NCBI GenBank assembly: GCA_013298025.1
Contig: JAAFJE010000012.1
Coordinates: 124,001-188,000, forward strand
Source of the DNA: Cytophagales bacterium
GTDB lineage: Bacteria > Bacteroidota > Bacteroidia > Cytophagales > Spirosomataceae
Direction: 5' to 3'
DNA length: 64,000 nt
The notes beneath the pieces are model-generated. The model was not told the DNA's origin. It searched no databases and saw only the letters and a program-made list of their open reading frames with translations. The number at the start of each line of letters is the position of its first letter. Within the stretch, counting starts at the first letter, position 1. Below, piece by piece: positions 9,885-19,608 of this stretch. The translations under genes and the position numbers were made by a program.

Positions 9885-10706
9885 ATGAAAAAGATATTAG
9901 TGCCAACCGACCAAAGTGCCGTTTCGTTGAAAGCCCTAGATGTGGCTGTTGACTTGGCTCGTCAGAACAATGCAGAAGTAATTTTGCTCGAAGTAAAAGT
10001 ATTTCCGTTGGCAGGTGCAGGTACGTATTATGGCATGGCACCAATGGTGCCGCTCGATACCGCTTGGAACGAGATTTTGAAAGATACCCAAGAATCACTT
10101 GCCAAAATTATTGCCAACCCCGCTTACGAGGGCGTTAAAATCAAGGCTGTGGTAGAAAACAGTACCGACGATATTGACAATACCGTAACCAGACACAAAG
10201 CAGACCTCATTGTGATGGGCTCTACGGGGGCTTCGGGCTTGAAAGAAGTGTTTATTGGCTCTCATGCCGAAGCCATTGTTCGCCATGCCAATTGCCCTGT
10301 TTTTGTGGTAAAAGGAAAGGTAGAAGATTATAAAATCAGAAAAGTATTGGTGGCTATCGACTTTGAACATAACGAAGTGATGAAAAAAGCTTTTAAATGG
10401 TTGACAAACCCCGATATTCATTTCCATTTCGTATATGTTGATACGGCAATGCAACAAGTAGATTACGGAAAATTAAAGGAAAATATGAAAGAATTGGGTG
10501 ATAAACTCAAAATTAAGGAGTATGGCTTTGAAATTTGGGATGGAGCGAATGTTGAAGAAGGCATCCTTGACAGTGCCCACGAAATAGAAGCCGATTTGAT
10601 TTTGATGTACACCCACGCCCGCAAAGGCTTGGCTCACGTGTTCAAAGGTAGCGTAGCCGAAGATGTGGTGAATCACTCGGATATTCCTGTGATGACCCTT
10701 TCTTAG
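9885..10706 (+). CDS. Universal stress protein with two UspA domains
   Basis: The 273-residue protein contains two tandem UspA folds. The first (residues 1-145) has the nucleotide-binding pattern MGSTGASGLKEVFIGSHAEAIV, i.e. G-x2-G-x9-GS. The second (about 150-273) has a variant, MYTHARKGLAHVFKGSVAEDVV, with the glycine spacing partly changed. Such proteins are cytoplasmic and bind ATP or AMP under stress; the exact role is unknown. It is a single-gene unit followed by a strong terminator. Confidence 0.92.
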   Translation: MKKILVPTDQSAVSLKALDVAVDLARQNNAEVILLEVKVFPLAGAGTYYGMAPMVPLDTAWNEILKDTQESLAKIIANPAYEGVKIKAVVENSTDDIDNTVTRHKADLIVMGSTGASGLKEVFIGSHAEAIVRHANCPVFVVKGKVEDYKIRKVLVAIDFEHNEVMKKAFKWLTNPDIHFHFVYVDTAMQQVDYGKLKENMKELGDKLKIKEYGFEIWDGANVEEGILDSAHEIEADLILMYTHARKGLAHVFKGSVAEDVVNHSDIPVMTLS

Positions 10707-10732
10707 ATAATTTGTAGATTAGCTTATACGAG

Positions 10733-10772
10733 CAGCGTCTTTTTTCAACTTGAAAAAAGACGCTGTTTTTTT
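10733..10772 (+). terminator. Rho-independent terminator of the universal stress protein gene
   Basis: A perfect inverted repeat with arms starting CAGCGTCT and ending AGACGCTG, separated by ACT at the tip, is followed by a run of seven T. Confidence 0.85.
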
Positions 10773-10893
10773 ATGCTAAGATGCCAAAAACTTGTTATAA
10801 TACCAAAACTTACCCATATCGCACCACAACGTGTATAGAAGAATAATATAGTATTTTTTTTAGTTGGAAGTATCGCTCAAAACAAAATTTTTC

Positions 10894-10901
10894 TATATTT
10901 G
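10894..10901 (+). promoter_or_regulatory. Possible -7 promoter box of the XRE regulator gene
   Basis: TATATTTG matches the Bacteroidota -7 consensus, about 150 bases before the XRE gene. This implies a long untranslated leader, and no good -33 box was found. Confidence 0.4.
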
Positions 10902-11052
10902 TATCAAACAAACTAAAGTAAAGCGAAGGTAATTCGCATTTTCTTGCTATTCATCTTCAAATTTTTATCTTTTTTTTTAGCTCTCATCCAATTTTCAAAG
11001 ACGTATGATTATAAAATGTTGTTAAAATTTTCCATGAAAAACCTAAAAAAAC

Positions 11053-11379
11053 ATGAAACGAGTTGAAGATAGAATTAGAGTATTAATTGCAGAAAGAGGG
11101 ATGACCCTGCTTCAATTAGCTACTCAATCCGATATCACCGAAGCAACCCTTCATGCCATTCTAAACCGAAACGACGCAAAGTATTCTCAGTTAGTCCGCA
11201 TGGCAAAAACCCTTAATGTAACTGTTGCTTATTTGATGGGGGAATCAGACATTCAGAATATATCAGATGTGCAGGATACGCAGGCAGGATATGTGTTGTT
11301 GAAAACAGATGATGTGCTGGAAATGCAGCGTAAAATTATTGATTTGCAGGGCAAGCTTTTAGCTAAATTAAGCGAATGA
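11053..11379 (+). CDS. XRE family transcriptional regulator
   Basis: The 108-residue protein has an N-terminal Cro/C1-type helix-turn-helix (residues about 5-62, RVLIAERGMTLLQLATQSDITEATLHAILN). A short C-terminal helix, MQRKIIDLQGKLLAKL (residues 90-107), probably forms a coiled-coil dimer. It is similar in design to small phage-repressor-like regulators that act as dimers. It stands alone, ends in a terminator shared with the converging inositol oxygenase gene, and shows no toxin neighbour. Its targets cannot be inferred. Confidence 0.85.
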   Translation: MKRVEDRIRVLIAERGMTLLQLATQSDITEATLHAILNRNDAKYSQLVRMAKTLNVTVAYLMGESDIQNISDVQDTQAGYVLLKTDDVLEMQRKIIDLQGKLLAKLSE

Positions 11380-11387
11380 GTCGGAAC

Positions 11388-11430
11388 AATTGGGCATTTG
11401 ATAAACGCTTGCGTTATCGAATGCCCAATT
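11388..11430. terminator. Bidirectional terminator between XRE and inositol oxygenase genes
   Basis: AATTGGGCATT and AATGCCCAATT form the outer stem and GATAA/TTATC the inner stem of an imperfect inverted repeat between two converging genes. Short A and T tracts flank it. Confidence 0.7.
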
Positions 11431-11435
11431 TACTT

Positions 11436-12263
11436 TTACCAATAAATAGGGCCTTTACCTAAATATTTTTCGGCAATGGGTAAATAATATTCCTTCATTT
11501 CCTCCAAATCGTAAAGCTTTGGCGATTTAGTGTATAAATCGTATTGGTTGAAATCTTTAATCCACTCTTTGTATTGCTCATCTTTGGCACTAAGCAATTT
11601 TTCGTAGCTACCGCCTGTATGCCAAGGATAAAACGAATGGTAGCGAACCATCACCATGCCTTCTTCTGGAATGCTGTTTTCTTTATGATTCTTCAACACC
11701 TGATACAAATACTCGTCGTGTCCCCAAGCCAATTGTAGGTTATCTAGCCCACAACCTTCTTCGTAAATGCCCGTTTCAGTATTATAAGCTTCGTTTTGCA
11801 TATCGGGGTTCAATTCGTTGAAGCTCGGATATACGCAAGAATCTGGCAAACGACAACCTACCACAAAAATATCGCCAACCAAACCCCACTGTTCTGCTTG
11901 CGAAGTGCCGTCTTCGTCGCTACCCCACAGATACATTACTTTACCTAAATCATGAATCAAACCTACCAATTGCATCCAGTCGGGGCGACCTTCTTTACGC
12001 ATTCCTTCGGCCGACTGCAACAGGTGTTGCACGTTGGGAAGATTCAAATCAGGGTCACTTACGTCAATCAAGGCGTTGAGTTTGCCCATTGCATCCCAAA
12101 GCGACATTGGCTTGTCGAATGTAAGATACTTGGCTTTCATGCGTTGTACGTAGTCATAGGTTTGGCGACTACGCATTTTACGGTAATGTTCTTTCACCGC
12201 CGCCGTAATATCGCCTTGCTCATAATTACGAAATTCTGATTTTTCTTTTGCTAATGTTTCCAT
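11436..12263 (-). CDS. Inositol oxygenase family protein (MIOX)
   Basis: A 275-residue member of the myo-inositol oxygenase family, close to the length of the animal and plant enzymes. These non-heme di-iron oxygenases cleave myo-inositol to D-glucuronate. Conserved features are QHLLQSAEGMR, the HD pair in LVGLIHDLGKVMYLWG, WGHDEYLY and RYHSFYPWHTGG, which supply the iron-binding histidines and aspartates. No inositol transporter or uronate isomerase is nearby, so the source and fate of substrate are open; glucuronate metabolism could link it to the GH115/GH30 genes elsewhere in the window. It is monocistronic and divergent from guaA. Confidence 0.92.
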   Translation of the reverse strand: METLAKEKSEFRNYEQGDITAAVKEHYRKMRSRQTYDYVQRMKAKYLTFDKPMSLWDAMGKLNALIDVSDPDLNLPNVQHLLQSAEGMRKEGRPDWMQLVGLIHDLGKVMYLWGSDEDGTSQAEQWGLVGDIFVVGCRLPDSCVYPSFNELNPDMQNEAYNTETGIYEEGCGLDNLQLAWGHDEYLYQVLKNHKENSIPEEGMVMVRYHSFYPWHTGGSYEKLLSAKDEQYKEWIKDFNQYDLYTKSPKLYDLEEMKEYYLPIAEKYLGKGPIYW

Positions 12264-12601
12264 GGGGGCTTTCTTCTATGAGTTGAATAAAAATATTGCG
12301 TATCTAAGTATGTGCATGAGTGTTCATCATCAATCTTATCATCAGCACCATCTAAAATTATTAATATAAAGAGAAAAATGTACTTTTTTTACTCTTTTGT
12401 ACGAAAAAATTATGATAAAGTATCATACTGATAAAATAAGACAGGCGTACTACCTATACAAAGCGTGTTCATGCTAAATTTATTTGAGATAATATGTTAA
12501 ACGGAATGTTTTTTTTACGAAATTTGCACCTTCTTTTAAAAACCTAGGAAATTGAGAGGGCTTAAAAGCCTAATTTTCAATGGCCTAATCCTAAAAGTAT
12601 C
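12264..12601. promoter_or_regulatory. Divergent promoter region between inositol oxygenase and guaA, with a small dyad
   Basis: This 338-base non-coding stretch separates two divergent genes. ATGATA-aag-TATCAT at 12412-12426 is a perfect dyad that could be an operator. A GTAC(T)n/GTAC inverted repeat lies at about 12379-12401. No riboswitch fold or small gene was recognised, and no canonical -7 box stands out before guaA. Confidence 0.35.
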
Positions 12602-14128
12602 ATGACCGAAAAAATCTTAATCCTCGATTTTGGCTCACAGGTTACACAGCTTATCGCTCGTAGAGTCCGTGAATTGAATGTCTATTGCGAAATCCATCCC
12701 TTCAACCATATCCCTGAAATAGGAGATGATGTGAAAGGCGTGATTCTTTCGGGTAGCCCTTGTTCTGTACGTGAAGAAGATTCTCCAAGAATCGATATGT
12801 CGTTGTTTAGAGGAAAACTTCCCTTGCTCGGTATTTGTTATGGTGCTCAATTGCTGGCTCATACGGCTGGTGGCGAAGTGTTCAATGCTGGACACCGTGA
12901 GTATGGTCGTGCCAAAATGACAAAAGTACAGGCTTCTGAGCTATGGGCAGAGGTTTCGGCCGACTCGCAAGTATGGATGTCGCATGGCGATACCATTATG
13001 GCTGTGCCAGCAAACTTTGAAATTATTGGTTCTACCGATAGCGTAAAAGTAGCAGCCTTTAAGATTAAAGACGAAAAAACCTTTGGCATTCAGTTTCACC
13101 CCGAAGTAACGCACTCTTTGGAAGGAAAACAAATGCTCAAAAACTTTGTCGTAGGCATTTGTGGTTGTTCGCAAGACTGGACAGCCGACTCGTTTATTGA
13201 AACGACAGTAGCAGGATTAAAAGAGAAATTAGGCAACGACAAAGTTGTGTTAGGTTTATCAGGTGGCGTTGATAGTTCGGTTGCAGCCGTATTGATTCAC
13301 AAGGCGATTGGCGAAAACCTGTATTGTATTTTCGTTGACAATGGTTTACTTCGTAAAAATGAGTTTGAAGAAGTATTAGAATCATACAAAAGTTTAGGGC
13401 TAAATGTCAAAGGCGTTGATTCAAAAGACCGTTTTTATACCGCTTTAGAAGGATTATCCGACCCCGAAGCTAAACGCAAAGCCATTGGTAAAACCTTTAT
13501 TGATGTATTCGACCACGAAGCCCATTTGATTGAAGACGTAAAATGGCTCGGACAAGGCACAATTTACCCCGATGTAATCGAGTCGGTTTCGGTAAAAGGA
13601 CCTTCTGCTACCATCAAATCGCATCATAATGTAGGTGGTTTGCCAGATTTCATGAAGTTGAAAGTGATAGAACCGCTCAATACTTTGTTCAAAGACGAAG
13701 TACGTTTAGTAGGTAAATCGTTGGGCATCGACCAAGCTATTTTGGGTCGTCATCCGTTTCCAGGCCCAGGTTTAGCCATTCGTATTTTAGGTGACATCAC
13801 AGCCGAGAAAGTACAAATTTTGCAAGAAGTAGATGCCATTTTTATCAATAAGCTGAAAACAAGCGGTTTATACAACCAAGTATGGCAAGCAGGAGCTATT
13901 TTGTTGCCTGTGCAGTCGGTAGGAGTCATGGGCGATGAGCGTACTTACGAGAAAGTAGTAGCCCTCAGAGCCGTAACTTCTGTTGATGGCATGACGGCCG
14001 ATTGGTGTCATTTGCCTTATGAATTTTTGGCAGAAGTATCAAACGATATCATCAACAAAGTACGTGGCGTAAACCGTGTTGTATATGATATTTCGTCGAA
14101 ACCACCTGCTACTATTGAGTGGGAATAG
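12602..14128 (+). CDS. guaA: GMP synthase (glutamine-hydrolysing)
   Basis: The 508-residue protein converts XMP, glutamine and ATP to GMP in purine synthesis. The N-terminal class I amidotransferase domain has the catalytic cysteine C79 ([10 protein letters not shown]) and the H166/E168 pair (QFHPEVTH). The ATP pyrophosphatase domain has the P-loop SGGVDSS (220-226). The C-terminal dimerisation domain includes [13 protein letters not shown] and ends with the usual KPPATIEWE. All domains are complete and the length is normal. It is a single transcription unit followed by a terminator. Confidence 0.98.
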   Translation: MTEKILILDFGSQVTQLIARRVRELNVYCEIHPFNHIPEIGDDVKGVILSGSPCSVREEDSPRIDMSLFRGKLPLLGICYGAQLLAHTAGGEVFNAGHREYGRAKMTKVQASELWAEVSADSQVWMSHGDTIMAVPANFEIIGSTDSVKVAAFKIKDEKTFGIQFHPEVTHSLEGKQMLKNFVVGICGCSQDWTADSFIETTVAGLKEKLGNDKVVLGLSGGVDSSVAAVLIHKAIGENLYCIFVDNGLLRKNEFEEVLESYKSLGLNVKGVDSKDRFYTALEGLSDPEAKRKAIGKTFIDVFDHEAHLIEDVKWLGQGTIYPDVIESVSVKGPSATIKSHHNVGGLPDFMKLKVIEPLNTLFKDEVRLVGKSLGIDQAILGRHPFPGPGLAIRILGDITAEKVQILQEVDAIFINKLKTSGLYNQVWQAGAILLPVQSVGVMGDERTYEKVVALRAVTSVDGMTADWCHLPYEFLAEVSNDIINKVRGVNRVVYDISSKPPATIEWE

Positions 14129-14244
14129 ACAAGCATAAGCACTAATGATAAATTGTTAATTGTAAGTTAATGTTTTAAAAATCAAATTATTAACTTGTAA
14201 TTAACTCAAGAATTGGCATTGATATACCATACGCCTTTTCAAGT

Positions 14245-14280
14245 AAAAAGCCATGCTTTTGGTAGAAAGCATGGCTTTTT
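14245..14280 (+). terminator. Rho-independent terminator after guaA
   Basis: AAAGCCATGCTTT and AAAGCATGGCTTT pair across a six-base loop and are followed by a T run. The A run on the other side would also allow function in reverse. Confidence 0.85.
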
Positions 14281-14393
14281 TGTTTGTTTACTAGAAGTTA
14301 TGTCTTGTCTTAAAAAAAGAGCAATACATCTACTTTTTTGCTTCATACACAGATATAAACAAGGGTTTTTGTCTAGTTTTTGATGAAATTGAT

Positions 14394-14401
14394 TAGATTT
14401 G
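14394..14401 (+). promoter_or_regulatory. Possible -7 promoter box of the lipocalin-like gene
   Basis: TAGATTTG matches TAnnTTTG, with a TTTTTG about 22 bases upstream; the gene starts 77 bases downstream. Confidence 0.5.
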
Positions 14402-14477
14402 TATAAGATGAACTTTACACATACGTTGCTAAATAGTATTAATGTAATCATTCGTTCAATATAAAACGCTATCTTTT

Positions 14478-15032
14478 ATGAAACTACGTAATTTTATCAT
14501 CCTAGGGTTATTCATGAGCATAATCCTTAGTGCTTGTAGCAAAAAAGAAGAAGTTGCACCTGCTTCTTTGGTTGGAAAATGGACAATTCAAGGGTTAGGT
14601 ACTACGACTAATGTAAAGTCTTATGATGTTTCCTCAACCGAACTCACAGCTTATGCCCAGAAAGATACGAGCTATTTAGACTTTGCTGAGTATGTGTCAA
14701 CAATTGCTTACGAATTTAAAAGCGATGGAACTTATACCGCTACAGCCGATGCAGATAACGGCACATGGGCATTAGGTGCTGATAACAAAACGCTTACGCT
14801 TACGTCGAAAGTATATACGCTCACAGAGGTTTTTGAAGTACAAGATTTGGCTGCTAATAGTGTGAAATTAGCTTATCCTAAAACTTTTACGGTATCAGGA
14901 GGAGTACCATCTACTACATCAATAGATTTCTTCTACTATATACTGTCGCTTTTGCCTTTAGAGTTGAAAGCAAGTACTTTAGAAGCAGCCCAAACAACTA
15001 CTTTCAGAGGCTACTATGCCTTAAAACGATAA
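14478..15032 (+). CDS. Lipocalin-like lipoprotein
   Basis: The 184-residue protein has a signal peptide ending in LSACSKKE, a lipobox with the acylated cysteine at residue 20, so it is probably a lipoprotein. The following SLVGKWTIQGLGTTTNV and later YEFKSDGTYTATADADNGTWALGADNKTLTLTS match lipocalin-like domains common in Bacteroidota (Lipocalin_4/5 style). The ligand is unknown. It is flanked by its own promoter box and a strong terminator. Confidence 0.8.
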   Translation: MKLRNFIILGLFMSIILSACSKKEEVAPASLVGKWTIQGLGTTTNVKSYDVSSTELTAYAQKDTSYLDFAEYVSTIAYEFKSDGTYTATADADNGTWALGADNKTLTLTSKVYTLTEVFEVQDLAANSVKLAYPKTFTVSGGVPSTTSIDFFYYILSLLPLELKASTLEAAQTTTFRGYYALKR

Positions 15033-15043
15033 TATTTGTTTCG

Positions 15044-15080
15044 CTACCGCTAGGCAACACTTGCCTAGCGGTAGGTTTTT
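15044..15080. terminator. Bidirectional terminator with perfect 14-bp stem
   Basis: CTACCGCTAGGCAA and its exact complement surround a CAC loop and are followed by TTTTT. It separates the converging lipocalin-like and DUF922 genes; part of it lies inside the 3' end of the DUF922 gene. Confidence 0.85.
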
Positions 15081-16159
15081 AACAATAATCGCAACGCTCT
15101 TTGTATTTGGTCACGCCAGCGTTCTTGTGCTACGGCATTGAGCGAATGATGCGTTTCTTCGTCGTATTGTTTCTGCATTTTGTTCATCTCTCGGTACATA
15201 TCTATAAAAAGCAATTGCAAAGCACTGTCATAATCTTCGGGTGTATTGATGAGCAAGGCTCTTTGCTTGAAACGCTCTACAATCAATTTCGTGATGTCGA
15301 AATGCAACTGCTCGTGTTCGAGTGCAACCAACGACGTACCTGCGGAGGCATTCCAAGAATGTGATTTCAACACATAAGCCTTCATTTGTAAGCCCAAATG
15401 CACCACGCCATTGCTAAAGTCAACCTGTCCGGTGTACTCAAAATTGCTGAACACTTGGGCTGCATAGCGATTGGCACTGGTTGGTTTACCCTGAAAGTCA
15501 GTCCAACGAAGCTTGCGTTCGGGCGACCAAAAAAGGCTATCGCCTTGGTCTGGATTTTCGACAGAGGCATCAGGAAGTAAGGTGATTTGGAGCTTTCTGG
15601 CTAGTTTTAAATCTTTGTCGTAATGATTTTTCATCCAATCGTTGAAATACACAAAGGCTCTTTGCATGGCCTTTTCAATCAGTTGGTCATAATGTTCGTA
15701 TAAACCTAGCGAACGAGTAAATTTGGTTGTTGTATGATAGTTGCCCAAATGCACCACTTCATCATCGTTTGCTCGTGTATAGCCAAAACTAAGACTCAAT
15801 CGACACGTTCCATTAACGGTTTTGTTGGCTATGCTCTCTTTTATTTCGAGCTGTTTGAGTTGTATAACAATAGGATAAGCCAAGGTATCGGCAGTAACAG
15901 GAGCGTAAGATTGTATAAACTTTTCAACAGACGTTTGTTCGTATAAAGGGCGAAGCTGTCGGTTGGCATCATAAACCATTCCGAGCGTAGCATTGTTACG
16001 TTTATCGCTGACTTGGGCGATAAAAAAATGAAAAGGCTTTCCCCAATCATCATTTTTTTTCAACGAAACAGGTATTTTTTGTGCGATACTTTTTGGAGTA
16101 AAACACAATAAAACAAAGCATAAATTAACAAAATAAAACAGAATGATTTTTTTTAGCAT
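15065..16159 (-). CDS. Secreted DUF922-family putative zinc protease
   Basis: The 364-residue protein has a signal peptide (residues 1-27, cut near SIAQ). The C-terminal half contains H282-E283-x-x-H286 in ALEHEQLHFDITKL, the zinc-protease signature of the DUF922 family, preceded by the family's LRWTDFQGKP motif (218-226). The N-terminal half (30-190) is a separate domain of unknown role. Proteolytic activity is predicted from the family and has not been shown here. The extreme 3' end overlaps the terminator hairpin shared with the converging lipoprotein gene. Confidence 0.8.
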   Translation of the reverse strand: MLKKIILFYFVNLCFVLLCFTPKSIAQKIPVSLKKNDDWGKPFHFFIAQVSDKRNNATLGMVYDANRQLRPLYEQTSVEKFIQSYAPVTADTLAYPIVIQLKQLEIKESIANKTVNGTCRLSLSFGYTRANDDEVVHLGNYHTTTKFTRSLGLYEHYDQLIEKAMQRAFVYFNDWMKNHYDKDLKLARKLQITLLPDASVENPDQGDSLFWSPERKLRWTDFQGKPTSANRYAAQVFSNFEYTGQVDFSNGVVHLGLQMKAYVLKSHSWNASAGTSLVALEHEQLHFDITKLIVERFKQRALLINTPEDYDSALQLLFIDMYREMNKMQKQYDEETHHSLNAVAQERWRDQIQRALRLLLKTYR

Positions 16160-16381
16160 TTTATGGGGGTATTTTTAGAAGTATTGACAAGTCCTAGATT
16201 TTAATCTACAAATTATCATATTTTTTTACTTGAAAGTTTAATTTTTTTATTGTTATTTTCAAGTAAAAGACGATTAACGAAAGCTAAAAATACATATTTG
16301 AAGAAGTAAATCGTACCAATAATCTTTGATATTTTTATAAAAAGTGTGATAAAAGGGGATAATTGCATACCAAGTTTGTAG

Positions 16382-16389
16382 TATATTTG
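16382..16389 (+). promoter_or_regulatory. -7 promoter box of the PAS histidine kinase operon
   Basis: TATATTTG matches the Bacteroidota consensus and lies about 100 bases before the kinase start, with TTG at 16363-16365 upstream. The rest of the gap 16160-16487 is AT-rich and shows nothing else. Confidence 0.55.
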
Positions 16390-16487
16390 CCTACGTATAA
16401 GCTTGTATTCTTGCTACAAATGTTTAACATATTACAGATGAGCCTACCATAAACCTATATTTTTAACATTTTAGCAAAACCTTACGA

Positions 16488-18749
16488 ATGAATCAATTTG
16501 AACAGCTTTTTCAATCGAATAATGCCAATACTTTGTGGACAAGCAGCAGCGGGTTTGAGGGATTTTGGTATTGTTCTATTAATTGCCATATAGCTGCATG
16601 GCAAAACCCTGATTTCTTGCAGGAATTAGGCTACGATACAGCTACGCCGCCTGATTGGCTCAGTATTATTGAGCAAGAAGACTTAGCCGACTGGACTCAC
16701 CGTTTGGCAGACTGTATGGCTGGCAATAATGATACTTTCGAGGCTTTCATCCGCTATAAGCATATCAAAGGAAATCAAGTACAAGTATGTATCAAAGGCA
16801 CGATTATCAAAGATAATCAAGAAAAGCCTGTACAATGGATGGGAACGTACCAAAATGTTTCAGGTAAAAATGAAAATGATGGTATGAGGATATTTGTAGA
16901 GCAGTCGCCAACGGCTATGGCTATGTTTGATAATAGCCTTCGGTATATTGCCGCTTCGCCCAAATGGCAAACCGACTATCACTTAGAAGGGCTTGAATTA
17001 ATTGGAAAATCGCATTATGAGATTTTTCCAGAAATCGGTGAAAATTGGAAACAAATCCACCAAGAATGCCTGAACGGAGCAACGCATCGCAAAGAAGAAG
17101 AAGCTTTTTTACGACAAGACGGTTCTGTACAATGGCTCAAATGGGAGGTAAAACCTTGGTATGATGTGTATGGTACTATAGGTGGGATAATTATGTACAC
17201 CGAGGAAATTTCGGTGAAAAAAGAAGCCGAAGAAAAACTCCGTATCAGCGAAGAAACATTCAGAGGTAGTTTCGAGTATGCTGCCGTGGGCATGGCACGT
17301 ATTGATGTGAAAGGGCATTGGCTGACTGTCAACCAAAAGCTTTGTGAAATTTTGGGTTATAGCCGACAAGAACTTGACGCACTGACTTTCCAAGACTTGA
17401 CGCATCCCGATGATTTAGATGCTGATTTAACCTTATTTCAGGAAGTACTCGATGGTATTCGAGATAACTACCAAATGGAAAAACGCTATATTCATCGCAG
17501 TGGATCTACGGTATATGCCATCTTGGCTGTTTCGGTCGTGCGAGATTTGTATGGCCATGTACTATATTTTGTGTCACAAGTCATAGATATAACGTATCTC
17601 AAAAAAATAGAGCAGCAATTATCGGAAGCCCTTCAAAACAACCAAGGGATTCTTGATGCCAGCACACAAGTTGCGATTATTGGTACTGATACCAAGGGAA
17701 TTATCACCACCTTCAATAAAGGAGCCGAAAATATGTTGGGTTATACAGCCTCAGAGGTTTTGTATAAACTTACGCCAGAACTCATACACGTGGCTGATGA
17801 AGTAATAACCCGTGGCAAACATCTCTCTGAACTTTACGGAGAAAGTGTAGAAGGTTTTGATGTGTTTGTTTTTCATGCCAAAAATGGAAGCTCAGATACT
17901 CGTCAATGGACTTATATTCATAAAGATGGCTCGCATTTCCCCGTATTATTAACCGTTACAGCCGTAAAACGCAAGGGCGATATTATAGGGTATTTGGGTG
18001 TAGCTACAGACATTCGGCTATTGAAACAAGCCGAAGAGGAAGTAAAAGAGCTATTGTTTTTTACCCAAGAACAAAACGACAAGCTTCGTAATTTTGCTCA
18101 TATTGTAGCACACAATCTTCGCTCGCATTCGTCGGGGATTGCTATTTTATTGGAAATGCTCAAGCAGGATTATCCTGAATTGGTCAACGAACCCATACTT
18201 ACTTTGCTGCATACAGCCTCAAATAACCTCAACGAAACCATCAAAAGTTTGAGTGAGATTGTTGAAATTAACAACATCATCAAAGAAAAAATGCACCCAC
18301 TTGCGGTGAAACCATTGGTAGATAAGGCTATTCAACAAATAGGAATTGAAATGTTTTATAACAGAATTACGTTTCACAACCATATAGCACCGCATATCAA
18401 GGTAATGGCCGTACCAGCGTATTTAGAAAGCATTATCTTAAACCTTGTCACCAATGCTGTCAAGTACAGCTCGCCCACTAAAGAAAGCTTTTTACATATA
18501 GAAGCCTACCAAGAAGAAAAATATTGGATATTAGTTTTTCAAGACAATGGACTTGGCATAAATCTTGAACTACATGGAAGGAAGCTGTTTGGTATGTATA
18601 AGACTTTTCATGGCAACAACGATGCCCGAGGCATTGGTCTGTTTATGACCAAAAATCAGGTAGAAGCAATGGGTGGAAAAATAGAAGTAGAAAGCCAAGA
18701 GGGGGTAGGGACAACATTTAAAATTTATTTGAAAAATGAAGAAAATTAA
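16488..18749 (+). CDS. Cytoplasmic multi-PAS sensor histidine kinase
   Basis: The 753-residue protein has no signal peptide or membrane segment. It carries about four PAS/PAC units (residues about 20-125, 130-250, 255-380, 385-520; for example YTEEISVKKEAEEKL and VSQVIDITYLKKIEQQL are PAC ends). A divergent phosphoacceptor helix with H near residue 540 (FAHIVAHNLRSHSSGI) and a HATPase domain follow (N-box NLVTNAVKYSS; G-boxes DNGLGI and GIGLFMTKNQVEAMGG). It senses an intracellular signal and probably phosphorylates the receiver protein whose gene overlaps its last 14 bases. Confidence 0.92.
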   Translation: MNQFEQLFQSNNANTLWTSSSGFEGFWYCSINCHIAAWQNPDFLQELGYDTATPPDWLSIIEQEDLADWTHRLADCMAGNNDTFEAFIRYKHIKGNQVQVCIKGTIIKDNQEKPVQWMGTYQNVSGKNENDGMRIFVEQSPTAMAMFDNSLRYIAASPKWQTDYHLEGLELIGKSHYEIFPEIGENWKQIHQECLNGATHRKEEEAFLRQDGSVQWLKWEVKPWYDVYGTIGGIIMYTEEISVKKEAEEKLRISEETFRGSFEYAAVGMARIDVKGHWLTVNQKLCEILGYSRQELDALTFQDLTHPDDLDADLTLFQEVLDGIRDNYQMEKRYIHRSGSTVYAILAVSVVRDLYGHVLYFVSQVIDITYLKKIEQQLSEALQNNQGILDASTQVAIIGTDTKGIITTFNKGAENMLGYTASEVLYKLTPELIHVADEVITRGKHLSELYGESVEGFDVFVFHAKNGSSDTRQWTYIHKDGSHFPVLLTVTAVKRKGDIIGYLGVATDIRLLKQAEEEVKELLFFTQEQNDKLRNFAHIVAHNLRSHSSGIAILLEMLKQDYPELVNEPILTLLHTASNNLNETIKSLSEIVEINNIIKEKMHPLAVKPLVDKAIQQIGIEMFYNRITFHNHIAPHIKVMAVPAYLESIILNLVTNAVKYSSPTKESFLHIEAYQEEKYWILVFQDNGLGINLELHGRKLFGMYKTFHGNNDARGIGLFMTKNQVEAMGGKIEVESQEGVGTTFKIYLKNEEN

Positions 18750-19134
18750 TACGGTTTGTATTGTAGAAGACGACCCCGTACACTTGTTTGTCACAAATAG
18801 GTTTCTGACAAAATCGGGCTTGGTGGAAAAAGTAATGGTTTGTTCAAACGGAAAAGATGCTTTTGAACAACTCAACGGGATGCACCTCAACGAAGAACTA
18901 CTACCTGAGCTTATCTTACTCGACCTCAATATGCCCGTGTGGGATGGGTGGCAGTTTTTAGATGCGTTTGTCAAAATTCCCTTGAAACAAAAAGTAGTCA
19001 TTTATATTCTTACCAGTTCGGAGGCAAGCGAAGATGTAAGAAGAGCCGAGTTTTACAATTTAAAAAATAATTATATCGTAAAACCCATTACACTTCCACA
19101 ACTCGAAACCATTATCAGACCCTTACTTTCGTGA
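18736..19134 (+). CDS. Single-domain response regulator
   Basis: A 132-residue stand-alone CheY-like receiver. Acidic residues D12/D13 (VEDDP), phosphoacceptor D63 (ILLDLNMPVWDG), the S/T switch in LTSSEA (93-96) and K116 (IVKPI) are all present. No output domain is attached, so it probably acts by protein-protein contact or in a phosphorelay. It overlaps the histidine kinase gene by 14 bases in another frame, so the two are co-translated partners, a common pairing in Cytophagales. Confidence 0.93.
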   Translation: MKKINTVCIVEDDPVHLFVTNRFLTKSGLVEKVMVCSNGKDAFEQLNGMHLNEELLPELILLDLNMPVWDGWQFLDAFVKIPLKQKVVIYILTSSEASEDVRRAEFYNLKNNYIVKPITLPQLETIIRPLLS

Positions 19135-19294
19135 GTAGAAAATGATAAAAAATGTAAGAATTAATAGGCTTTCTCCAAAATAAATTAGTCTGGCAATAAA
19201 TTATGGAGGAGTAAATTTTAATTAAAATATTTTGTATGATATAGTGTTTTTTTTGTATAAATTAGAGAAGAAACTATTATAAAATCTAAAAACT

Positions 19295-19480
19295 ATGGAA
19301 AATACACAAACGTCACACAACTCATCAAACGATTTGTCAACATTTGAACTCATTACGCTGTTTATTGTTTTTTGTACTATTTTGATTTGGTTGGGCGATA
19401 CCTTCACTGCTATTGTGGGTATCATTTTAGAAGGTTTGGTTTTTGCCATTGCCTATAACTCAAAGCATCCACACGATTAG
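19295..19480 (+). CDS. Small membrane protein of unknown function
   Basis: A 61-residue protein with a polar N-terminus (about 16 residues) and one long or two short membrane segments (ITLFIVFCTILIWLG and FTAIVGIILEGLVFAIAY). It ends shortly before a strong hairpin terminator, which supports it as a real gene. It follows the response regulator by 160 bases. No family was recognised. Confidence 0.6.
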   Translation: MENTQTSHNSSNDLSTFELITLFIVFCTILIWLGDTFTAIVGIILEGLVFAIAYNSKHPHD

Positions 19481-19509
19481 CCACAGCACCGCTGTTGCTT
19501 AACGTTTGA

Positions 19510-19567
19510 CAAGCTTTACAAAAAAACCTACTTGGTGTCTCCCAAGTAGGTTTTTTTGTAAAGCTTG
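19510..19567. terminator. Perfect 26-bp stem bidirectional terminator
   Basis: The arms 19510-19535 and 19542-19567 are exactly complementary over 26 bases with a six-base loop. The stem contains a seven-base A run on the left and a seven-base T run on the right, so it can end transcription from both the small membrane protein gene and the converging yebC-like gene. Confidence 0.85.
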
Positions 19568-19608
19568 TACCTGTTTTTTTGGTACAACAACAATCAATAG
19601 CATAGTGC

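Noticed and set aside
12264-12601. Purine riboswitch before guaA
   Set aside because: No three-way junction or conserved purine-aptamer loops could be recognised in the upstream region.
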